From: Paramacrobiotus metropolitanus
Taxonomy: Eukaryota; Tardigrada; Eutardigrada; Parachela; Macrobiotidae
Reading direction: 5' to 3'
Length of the DNA stretch: 64,000 bases
NCBI RefSeq assembly: GCF_019649055.1
Contig: NW_026570321.1
Span: 434,001 to 498,000, forward strand
How positions within the stretch are numbered: the first letter of the stretch is position 1; each line of letters begins with the position of its first letter. Shown one piece after another: positions 39,181 to 48,165 of the stretch. The notes beneath the pieces are model-generated. The model saw only the letters and a list, made by a program, of their open reading frames with translations. It was not told the origin of the DNA and ran no database searches. Made by a program: the position numbers and the translations under genes.

Positions 39181-39194
39181 TGGCGCCCAACGGA
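39181..39194 (+). promoter_or_regulatory. Primer-binding site of the LTR element
   Basis: TGGCGCCCAACGG directly abuts the 3' end of the left LTR. It begins with the TGG expected to pair with a tRNA 3' CCA end. Which tRNA is used cannot be decided without aligning to the host set. Confidence 0.7.
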
Positions 39195-39546
39195 TTTTAA
39201 CAGCCCCTGGGAATCTGGATCGTCTGGTAAGTGGTACTGTTTTTTCAGCGTTTTGTGTGTTGTGTGGTTGTGTTGGTTGACCGCGTGGATTCTCAGAGAA
39301 TCCCGTGAGGCAAGGTTCCTAAGTGAGAACCAGGTGCTTGCCCGCAGTGACCTTAGAGGGTTGCGCGAGGCACGGTTCCTAAGTGCGAGCCAGGTGCTGG
39401 ACGGGAGTCCGTATACTGTACTCGTACTGGTAATTGGTACGGTGTGTACTGAGAAGTGGTGGCGTAAGCCCTGTTATTGGTGTAGCAGACTTACATCCGG
39501 GTTCGGTGACCTGGATTGCTTGTCTGTTGTTTGTGAAGCAGTTGCA

Positions 39547-42465
39547 ATGGATGGTACAGTCACTGAACCATCAGCATTAACCGCTGAACATGAGGATGGT
39601 GTGGAAGAGCCATCAACGGGAAAAAGTAAACCGCCCCGTCGAAGAGGGATGATTAACGTTGACGAGTTTGAAGCCATGCTGAAGAAGGCGGATTATTTAT
39701 CCCCGCCTACAGTGCAGTGGTTTCTACCAGAAGACGAAAATGTTGGTGAATTTTGTAAGAAGTGGGAAATTGTTCTCCCACGTACTGGAGAATTGAGTCA
39801 GGAGTGGGTAGAATATGATCTTAATGGTGGTAAAAAACCAGGTGGCTATGATCAGTGGATCCAGGCAGGAAGGAAGATCCCCGCCCGTAGAACGATTCAT
39901 CTGACCCTGCATGATTACGATCAGCAGTATGGCACTGAACTGCATGAAAAATGGATGCAGTATCTTGCCAACAAAAAGCCTGTTCAGTCAGCAGCAGATA
40001 GCAGTAAAGCTCGTCCAGGGTCGGATGTGCAGCAAAGCGGCAGTCTGCAAGCTGCAGTCAATGAGGGCAATGCACTGTCTGCCAGTGGCTTGAGGTGCGG
40101 TACTGAAAAGGATACCGTGGTAATTCAACATTTGGACCTGACAGAAATGAATAAGGTTTTGGAGCAAATTAATAATGCTCCAGATTATTCAGCTGTTGTT
40201 ACTCAAGATCATGATGATAGTGATGCGGAACTGGCTGCGGTAGATAATCAGCGTATTGAAGACGCTGATGTTCACTACAGTCAGAAAGTTGGGAAAGAAA
40301 GCGATGAGTCATCAACCGCTGCCGTAGTTGAACAGTTACGTAAAGAACTGGACGCGGAAAAGTTGCGATATCATGCGCTGGTTTTGAAGCATGATGGTTT
40401 AGCTGATAAGCATAATGATCTAGTTGATAAATACGACGGTTTGGTTGATCGTCGTAACGAGTTGGCTGATCAGGTGAACTTGCTTGGCATTATGCGTACT
40501 CGAGACGCAAAGTTGATGCAGGACGCGTTCGAGCACGTAAACAAAGAAAGTGAAAAGTTGCAACTGGAAAAACGAAAGTTCCAGTTAGAGAAGGAGCAGG
40601 CGCAAAAAAGTTTTCAACAAGGCACAGCTGCCTTGAATAAAAAGTATGCGAGTTTTTTGGCTGAACAAACAGCATTTAAAGTTGCTGTTGATAAGTGGAA
40701 AGTTGATCGGAATAGTAGACGCCATTCAGTAAGAGATGACGTCAACTTTGTCCCGCATGTCGAAGCAGATCGACGCAGCGTAGTAGTGCAGGATATGGCT
40801 GAACCTGTACGAAAGCTGTACAGCGCTGTTCATAAACCTGTCTTTGTGGTAAAGGATAACCACAAACTGGAAGATTTTCTGGAGTTACGTGAGCGTGCCC
40901 ACAATTTGCAGGAATGTTTGGGTGAGTCGCGTAGTCCCTCACCAACGATTTCTGAAGTTAGCACGACTGCCTTGAGTAAAATGGAAGCAAAGGTTGCTGA
41001 ACTTGATCGTCGCTTAAAAGAACAGGAGGCCAAGGGCGGTAGTACTGTTTCCGCTCCGTTCGACATGGATAAGTTTACGAATGCTATGAAAGGTGCATTT
41101 AGGACGGATACAATGTATCCGGAGAAATTTGATGGGAAAACGGATACAAATAAGGTGGAACAGTTTATCCAGAGTGTGGATAATTGCAAAAACCACAACA
41201 GTTGGTCTGATGGTGACGTCATTAGTAAATGCCTGTCGCGCTGTTTTACTGGTACGGCACTTACCTGGTATCTCGATAAGTATGATTCCAATAAGATGTT
41301 GAAGTGGTCTGAATGGAAGAAAATGATCCGGGAACATTTCTCGGATGAGAAAGATTTAATGGCCGTTCGTGATAAGCTTGCTGATCGTCATTTTAATAGT
41401 GACGATACACCGAACTCGTATGTGGACTGGTTCACTACGTCGTTCAAGAAGCTGGATCTGAACGAATCTGAACGTGTGTACTACCTGAAGCAGGGATTGA
41501 AGAAGAACCGTTTCTTTTGGTTCAAGTATATGGAAGAGAAAAGAGTGGCTGATGTCGAAGAGTTTTTGTCAGAATTGAAGCTGCAGTATAAACTGCGTAA
41601 TAGTAACCCTTGTGCTGTTTACTCTGATTCAAAACAGTTCGCTGGCAGGAAGCCAGTTGATGCAGATACCAGTGCAGCTAAGGCTGCTAGTAATGAGGCG
41701 AAGAAGTCCGAAGGAAGTGCAGTTGATAATGGTAAGCAGGTCACCATTAATTACGCGAAGTGGTATTTTCCAGATGGACAGCCGATATGTTTTAAATGCC
41801 ATGGTGCGCATGTTGGAAAAAAGTTCACCAGTTCGGAACCGCGTAAGCCGATTACAGCGGGACCGCCGGATCAGGTGATTAAGGCTTACATGTTGAAGAA
41901 GTCAATGGGAAAGAATCCCGAAAGTAATAGTTTGGGATCGTTCTTGATGCGTAGGCCGGAAGTAAATTCTTTCACTGTGCAAGTTAAATGTGCACAAGTT
42001 GCTGAAGGTGACGAAGCTTGCAGTGGGGGCGATGCCGCCCAGGTTAAGTTCTGCTCGGTACGCCATCCGATGGGGCGCTCGCTTTGCAGTGGGGGTGCTC
42101 AGGCTCGTGTGGATTGGCGTCGGAAGCAAAGTGGCAGTGCTTATGTGAAGCGCTTGAAGTTTCTGATCAAGAATCCCGAGGCAGAGATGAGTAGGGATGA
42201 AAAAGAGATCGTGAAAGGATTTCATGTTTATCGTGGTATCGTGTACCGTAGCAAAGGCGGTAGGTACGGTAGACACCGCGTAGTCGTACCGGAAGCTAGC
42301 CGTCAGGACTTGTTGCGAGACTGCCATGAAAGCTTTCATGCTGATAATTTGCATGATTATTGGTCAGTCCGTAAGTATGTTTTGCGGAACTATTACTGGC
42401 CTGGAATGAATGCTGAATTGTGGAAAATCGAAGCACAATGTGAGCAATGTAGTGCTCATGTTTAA
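39547..42465 (+). CDS. Gag-like polyprotein fused to integrase H2C2 zinc-binding module
   Basis: Starting at ATG 39547 (MDGTVTEPS) gives 972 residues; the frame is open upstream to 39157, but that part reads through a repeat-rich leader. In order: an acidic N-terminal region; a long coiled coil (around 40330-40620, with repeated DGLADKHNDLVDKYDGLVD-type heptads and a K/E/Q-rich run); a retrotransposon gag domain (41111 to about 41600, YPEKFDGKTDTNKVEQFIQS, GTALTWYLDKY, WKKMIREHFSDEKDL); a damaged zinc knuckle CFKCHGAH with the final Cys replaced by Phe; then, without any polymerase, the integrase N-terminal module (VYRGIVYRSKGG, CHESFHAD, NYYWPGMN, CEQC) and a stop. The gag-to-integrase join, about 41900-42150, is best explained by internal deletion. 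Confidence 0.85.
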   Translation: MDGTVTEPSALTAEHEDGVEEPSTGKSKPPRRRGMINVDEFEAMLKKADYLSPPTVQWFLPEDENVGEFCKKWEIVLPRTGELSQEWVEYDLNGGKKPGGYDQWIQAGRKIPARRTIHLTLHDYDQQYGTELHEKWMQYLANKKPVQSAADSSKARPGSDVQQSGSLQAAVNEGNALSASGLRCGTEKDTVVIQHLDLTEMNKVLEQINNAPDYSAVVTQDHDDSDAELAAVDNQRIEDADVHYSQKVGKESDESSTAAVVEQLRKELDAEKLRYHALVLKHDGLADKHNDLVDKYDGLVDRRNELADQVNLLGIMRTRDAKLMQDAFEHVNKESEKLQLEKRKFQLEKEQAQKSFQQGTAALNKKYASFLAEQTAFKVAVDKWKVDRNSRRHSVRDDVNFVPHVEADRRSVVVQDMAEPVRKLYSAVHKPVFVVKDNHKLEDFLELRERAHNLQECLGESRSPSPTISEVSTTALSKMEAKVAELDRRLKEQEAKGGSTVSAPFDMDKFTNAMKGAFRTDTMYPEKFDGKTDTNKVEQFIQSVDNCKNHNSWSDGDVISKCLSRCFTGTALTWYLDKYDSNKMLKWSEWKKMIREHFSDEKDLMAVRDKLADRHFNSDDTPNSYVDWFTTSFKKLDLNESERVYYLKQGLKKNRFFWFKYMEEKRVADVEEFLSELKLQYKLRNSNPCAVYSDSKQFAGRKPVDADTSAAKAASNEAKKSEGSAVDNGKQVTINYAKWYFPDGQPICFKCHGAHVGKKFTSSEPRKPITAGPPDQVIKAYMLKKSMGKNPESNSLGSFLMRRPEVNSFTVQVKCAQVAEGDEACSGGDAAQVKFCSVRHPMGRSLCSGGAQARVDWRRKQSGSAYVKRLKFLIKNPEAEMSRDEKEIVKGFHVYRGIVYRSKGGRYGRHRVVVPEASRQDLLRDCHESFHADNLHDYWSVRKYVLRNYYWPGMNAELWKIEAQCEQCSAHV

Positions 42466-43443
42466 GTTTTGGCTGCTACGTTATAAGTCCGCTGTTCTCT
42501 TGTCGGTGGTGTACTGACAGTATAAGTTGCGTTTACTCATAACCGCAGGATTTATCAGCAAAAAAAAGGGATGCTGATTGCTGAAGTGTCAGAAAGTTAT
42601 AAAAACTTGTTGACTGGGGAAAAGAAGTACTTATTAATCGAGTACTGTGTTGTGCGCCGTAGCCGCCGGTGTGGTAGCTACGTGCATGGAAACGCTGTAC
42701 TGTCGTGCGGCGTTCGACTGATTTGGAAATGACTTTTGGCTCCTTTCTGATTTCTGCGTTTGAGCAGTAAAACAATCTCTGTTTGATTTTGATAACTGGA
42801 TGTTTATAATCCATTTGGGATTGAATCAATCATTCGAAAGTAATTGGATAATTTAGGTGGCGTTCTGTTTGATCATTGTTAAGAACCATGCTATCGTATC
42901 GGTTCTTGTGATCTATTTGTGATTGACTGTGTTCCATCGTTTAACTAAAAGTGCAGGCTTGCAGTGGGGGTAATTGCCAGTTATTAGTGGAAATTGAATA
43001 TTCACTTTTTGGTGCACTGAAGATGCTGATAATGATCGGTATTTGCCCGTTCTGATCTGTGTTTTTGATTGATTGGCTGTGGCCTGTGCTTATCGGAATG
43101 CTTGCCATTTCTGATGTAATTGGCCTGTCGGATTGCGGATCCTCGAGCTCTTCGGAGGGAGAGGATTGATAAAAACCTTACCTGGATACGAAACGTTTGG
43201 ATGGACTGACGATAAAACTGGACGCGCATGGAACGAGGAACTTCGGAGGACTTGGACGGAAAACAAACTCCATCAACTTGGACCTCCATTTGAACCCCCG
43301 TCACACCCCGGATTCCACACGCGAATGATGAAACGGATCCTCTAGGATTACGGTACTTCCTGGATTTCGATTTTCTTTGATTTGGGTTTGTGTTTGTTTG
43401 TTTGCTTTGATTAACGCGGACGTTAATTCTGTAGCAGTGGGGG
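42466..43443 (+). other. Non-coding 3' stretch of the LTR element with polypurine tract
   Basis: No ORF. It holds a copy of CTTGCAGTGGGGGTAA near 42959 and another, GTAGCAGTGGGGGTAA, directly at the right LTR (about 43431-43446). The latter is the expected polypurine tract. Confidence 0.6.
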
Positions 43444-43902
43444 TAACGCGCTATGCGTAGTATGCGCGTATTACGTACGTGTTATGACGTACGTGTTGTC
43501 AGTTCCGTTACGTACGATGTGCTGTTCTTATCTAACGCATTTGATCGCTGATTCCATCGACGATTCTGGTTGAAGGAATGAGTCTGAAGTTTCTAACTTC
43601 AACTAAATCTGTGAGCTTGTTTCTAGCTGAAAGGTCGTGTGACTCTAGGTTAGAAGGAAGTTCATATCTCGTTCTGTTCTGTTCTGTTTGTTCGTTCGGT
43701 TCGGTTTGGTGATTAAACATTTGGGAAGTTCCTGAGTGTTTTGGTTTCGGTAACTTTCGTTAGGCACAGCAATCCGCTCGTACCTAGCGGAAGTAGGCAG
43801 TAGTACCACTTACGGAGTCCAGAGCATATTCCCACTCTACCGATTGAGTAGGTTTGGTCATCTAGTGCGGTTGTCGCGGTGCGACTTCCGCATAGCATGT
43901 CA
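43444..43902 (+). repeat. Right LTR
   Basis: 459 bp, apparently identical to the left LTR and followed by the ATAT target duplication. Its end lies 83 bp upstream of the start codon of the downstream F-box family gene, so any outward promoter activity of this LTR would drive that gene. Confidence 0.92.
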
Positions 43903-43985
43903 ATATTTGTGTGCGTAGCTGGGCGGTCATCTTTGGTCGGTACGTGAAAGCTACCGAAGTCAGTCTAAGATTTCAAATCGCCGCA

Positions 43986-45902
43986 ATGCATATTTACGAA
44001 GACCACACCGGATGCGTCAGGCTCGGTGCATGGAATGCAGTGGACGTTCTCGTCGACGGTGGGCTCCAGTACGGTCATATTACCAATGTCGTGGAAGGGG
44101 GACTCATCATCGATTTTGGCTGTGCTACACAGCGGATGCGGTTTGTTGAATACCAGAACATTTTCAACAGCCAGACTGCGAATTTCGTACATCCTCTTCC
44201 AGGAGAGGAGGCGCAAGTACTGCTACGCCATCGACCAGACAGTGCATGGGCATGGTACTCCGGAGCCAGATTGTCCGCTTCGACGGCCAACGGGAAATTC
44301 GTAGAGGTACATTTACCACATGGCACCACGAAAGAGCTTGTGCCGTCCAGTCAAGTGCGTCCGCTCGCCCTCTCACCTACAGTTAGCTCTTTTTCATACA
44401 ATCTGCGAGTACGCGAAAAGGATTTCGTTGTCCGCTCCTGTTCGTTGCCGGCTGATTTTTGGTCAAGAGGATCGCGAGTACTGAGAGAGACCTTTAAGCA
44501 TTTGTTGAATAGCGAACACAAAGTGCTGTGCACACTGCTTAGCCAGATGCTCCTTTACTTGCAACGCGGCACTGACACTCCGTTGCAGCCCGATACAGTG
44601 GTAAGACTTTTTGCGATGGAAGTACAAGTATGAAGTAATCCTCGTAGTTTTAGACAAAATTCGCACAAAAAGCAAATTTATTTTAGGAAACTGGTATCAG
44701 ATTCAACAGAAAGATGCAACTACTTGTTACGCATTAGATCGAATCATCGCTTTTATAAGCTTGAGTCGTGACCGATTGTCATTGGCAGGAAGCGTTGTAT
44801 CTGAAGGCGAAGGATTACGAGAAAATTGGTCGTACTCCACTTTGGATACTGGAAGAAACGGAGACCAAGGAGCCAGACAGAAAACGTAAGACTTGTGGAA
44901 AGCGCAACATCGGTCTGCCTCTATCAGTTGAACTGCTGGTGGAGATCTTCCAGTCACTTGACTCAATTAACCGTTTTCGCTGCCGCCGCACGTGTGGTCT
45001 GTGGAACCGTATTCTCACCACCGCAGCTTATTTCCCGGATGTGTGTGTGGTATGCTATGCCGAGGAAGAGGACTGTTTGAGTTCCGCTGTGAATGCATAC
45101 TTCTCGATGGCGAGCTGCTTATTGAAGTGTACGGACACTCATACCAAGACGCTGGTTTTCGCCCACATGGACTGGCCTCAGTTGCTGAACGCTTCGTCAG
45201 TGTTGGAATCCGACATTTGCATTCCAAAAATAATCTTCTATCACTGTTCATTTGGAGAATATAACTTTGATTGGGGGTCTATGGTGGTGGACGAAATAGC
45301 CACTATGTGTGGAACCTTTGATGCAGTTGTGTTGAAGAAGTGCCATCTGAGCGAGCTTTCGTTATCGGCAACTATACTGCAGCACTCATTCTGCACACAG
45401 TCACCAGAGCGGCTACGGGAGCAGCTGTGGGATCTTTTTGAGAACAACCTTAATCTGGAGGAACCGATTAATCAGACAGCTCTGCGGGAAAAGATCGCCA
45501 ACTGTACAGATTCCTACCCAATTGTGCCGGTGAGTACCAACCGTTTGCATTTTCTAGCTTCAGCCAGTAGATTTTTGTTTTCAGCCTGCGCAACCAAGAA
45601 ACCTCTTCAAAATTTTTAAATAATCTAATTTTAAGACGGTAAACGGTTTGCTCGGGTGCGGTTCATGAATAACCTTCACAAGTTGTTTTATATCGCAAAC
45701 TGGTAACGGTTTGTTTGCTTGCGGTTCATTATTACGAAACCTTTTCAGATTGATAATTCACCGCTGATGCGGCATCAGATTAATGCACTTTTTTTATGGA
45801 TTTTCACAGATTCTTGAGACCTTTCAAAAAATTGACCCACGTTTGTCACTGCTTATCGTGGTCAAGAATGGACGGTATCTACAATTCCCAATCTGGATGT
45901 GA
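43986..45902 (+). CDS. Tudor/SH3-like plus F-box protein, intact member
   Basis: Three exons join in phase zero: 43986-44600, 44789-45529 and 45810-45902, giving 482 residues. Residues 1-100 contain a beta-rich segment (VDVLVDGGLQYGHITNVVEG, LIIDFG) resembling Tudor/Agenet-like barrels. Residues 248-285 are a recognisable F-box (LPLSVELLVEIFQSLDSINR ... CGLWNRIL), the motif that binds Skp1 in SCF ubiquitin ligases. The rest has no recognised repeat (no WD40 or clear LRR). A substrate-adaptor role in protein turnover follows from the F-box only; target and partners are unknown. AATAAA near 46152 may end the transcript. Paralogues lie at 28.6-31.3 and 35.1-36.7 kb. The LTR element sits directly upstream. 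Best evidence that the family is real: all three exons stay open. Confidence 0.8.
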
Positions 45903-46438
45903 ACAAGCTGACAAAGCTAACGCTTGCGGCTTTGAGTAAAATGCTGGAATGATTCATTGACCAGCGGTACAGGTGCTGTAGACAAGTTTGTATGAAGAAG
46001 CAGTTATTTCTCTACGAGGTAGCCATTATAAATACTTTTTTATGTTTTTCTGGTCCTGATCGGTTTCTGAGAGAATCGCAGCAGTGGATGATTGTTCTGT
46101 CATACCGATGGTTCAAATTTAAGTGGGCAAATGCTCGTATGCGAGTACACCAATAAAACTTGTTTAAAATTGTTGAAAAACAAACCTACTTCTAATATTA
46201 TACCACGTTATGTTCTTAAAACAGCTGGCTGATATCTGCTTGCGACAAGTAAACTTTGCCTGACCAAAACAAAGGTGACGAAACCGGTCTACAGATTCAG
46301 ATTGAACCGTGACCGGGTGACATTGTTATGAATTACAGACCTCCGTAAATTAGTTAACGTGCTAACTATCTTTATAATGATGATTCCGTCATAAACGACA
46401 AGCATCAGGTACGGCATAGGTACGTGCGTCACTGCGCA

Positions 46439-47965
46439 TTAATGTCCAATGTCGACTACGGCATCATGCGACACACTGTGTGTCAGGGTCAGCCGCCGCG
46501 GCAGATGGAACAACGGCATCACGCGGAAATTGCCGTCGTTGCGACGGTGTTGAATGGCTCGCCAGACGATCTCCCGAAGATCCGGCAAGGATAGCGTAAA
46601 GATAATGGGATAGATTACCGCTTCCAGCTGGTACAGCATCATCAACCAGAAGACGGTCATGGGGTACTCATCGACTGCCAGAATCGGAAGTGCCACGGCC
46701 GCCGGCGTCCAACAAATGAAGACGGTAATGGTCACTATTGTTAAAAGAAGAAAAGCTTTGCTTTCGGCTCTCACGACAGGGCTTTTCTTCGTGGTAAGAT
46801 GAATGGGACTGATCATGGCTGCCTACAATGAAAAAGAGCAAATGCAGATAGTTTTAACATCCGGGAGATCATGTAAAATGCAAGCTATTGTGTATCTTCA
46901 GTTGTAGTTTTACAGAATGCAATCTTGGCATATATTGCTGCGCTTTGCTGGGACATCTTGATGTAATTACAGTACAATCATCAGAAATACGAATTTTTTG
47001 TTACAGCGAACGCAAAAATTAACATTCTGTTTACTCTTTGCAGTACGTACTGAGGTACGTAGACTTTTGTGTGCAGTGCCCACATTTTCCATTTAAAAAA
47101 TTATAAACTGAAACGTAAAAAATAAAAAAAATAAAAAATATAGCCTTATCTAAAATATGGGCCATGAAAACAGGTTATCAGCGCTTTACTGATACTTAAT
47201 TACAGTATATCTATATACGAGTGCATATGTACTCGTATTTAAGAACAGTACAATACATGTACCTGTACCGGCGTTGTGATGTTCGCTAGATCTTTGCGCG
47301 ATTCCTTGCATTCGCTTGCGACGGAAGTAGACAACCAGTGGATACTGACCAAGCGTTACACCCAGCGTAGCGAGTGAAAGACCCATGTAGAAGTATAGCC
47401 ACACTTGCTGATAGGGCGACAGTGCAAAGTTCAGAACACACCCGGCTTCGGTTTCCGGTAGTCTGTAAACCATCGCGTCCACAACAACCACCGGTACGCC
47501 GATAGCATGACCGGTGATCCAGCAACTACTACATAGGGCAACTGCAATGCATGTGTTATGACGTTGACGGTACTGCACGGGGAAAACTATGGCGCAGAAC
47601 CGGCTAATGGAGATCGTAGTGTGCAGCAGAACTGCGATTCCGGACAGCGTCCAAAAGGCGTACAAATAAAAGGTGCACCAGGAACGACCCCAACACCACA
47701 TTGCGAACAGGCTGTTAATGGCGTCCAGTGGTCCACAGCATATCGCAAACGTAAAATTAGCCAGAAGGAGGGCAAAGGCGTAGACGTGAAATCCACGGCA
47801 GATATGAGAGTTTGCAATGTACACCATTAGCAAACTGCCATTCAGTAGAAACGTTGAAATCGTGATGGGCAGTGATACCGCAGGAACAACTGTCCAGGTT
47901 ACCGGGTTGGTTCCCGAGGCACAAACGTCGGCAGTGAAGTTGGAAAATGAGCTGTTATTCGCCAT
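46439..47965 (-). CDS. Rhodopsin-like (class A) G-protein-coupled receptor, divergent
   Basis: Two exons on the minus strand, 47965-47263 and 46818-46439, join in phase to 360 residues. The start MANNSSFSNFT was chosen because it gives a short N-glycosylatable N-terminus; the frame is open further upstream (to 48169) but adds an atypical hydrophobic lead. Seven membrane segments are visible: about PAVSLPITISTFLLNGSLLM, VYAFALLLANFTFAICCGPL, LYAFWTLSGIAVLLHTTISI, AVALCSSCWITGHAIGVPVV and WLYFYMGLSLATLGVTLGQY in exon 1, then LLLTIVTITVFICWTPAAVA and FWLMMLYQLEAVIYPIIFTL in exon 2. CWTP in TM6 is kept. The TM3 DRY is SRF, and the TM7 NPxxY reads YPIIF. Ligand cannot be predicted; a lineage-specific orphan receptor is likely. 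Confidence 0.85.
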
Positions 47966-48165
47966 TTCGGAAGTCATAAGCCAGTCAAAAATTTTAAAGG
48001 CAAACAAAATTATTTTGGTGAGGTGCCTTATGCAGGGAGGAAAGGTCACACCCTTCGGTGCACACTTTGAACGGACCAGATTTCGCGATTTATAAGGCAT
48101 GATAATTGTATAAGTTTTTGTACCATTTGTACAAACCACGCGGAGAACCGCGACACTGAAACATA

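Larger units (their letters stand above)
38722..43902 (+). mobile_element. LTR retrotransposon, internally deleted, with gag-like/integrase-fragment ORF
   Basis: A complete unit of 5181 bp: 459-bp LTRs at both ends that read the same when compared side by side, a primer-binding-site-like TGGCGCCCAACGG starting at 39181 directly after the left LTR, and a purine-rich tract GCAGTGGGGG just before the right LTR at 43444. The 4-bp target duplication ATAT lies at 38718-38721 and 43903-43906. The interior carries one long ORF with a gag domain and only the zinc-binding module of an integrase; protease, reverse transcriptase and RNase H are absent. A 978-bp non-coding 3' stretch follows the ORF. It would need proteins from an intact relative to move. 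Identical LTRs imply a recent insertion. Confidence 0.92.

Noticed and set aside
47558-48095. Plus-strand open frames of 90-92 codons
   Set aside because: Antisense shadows of the first exon of the GPCR.
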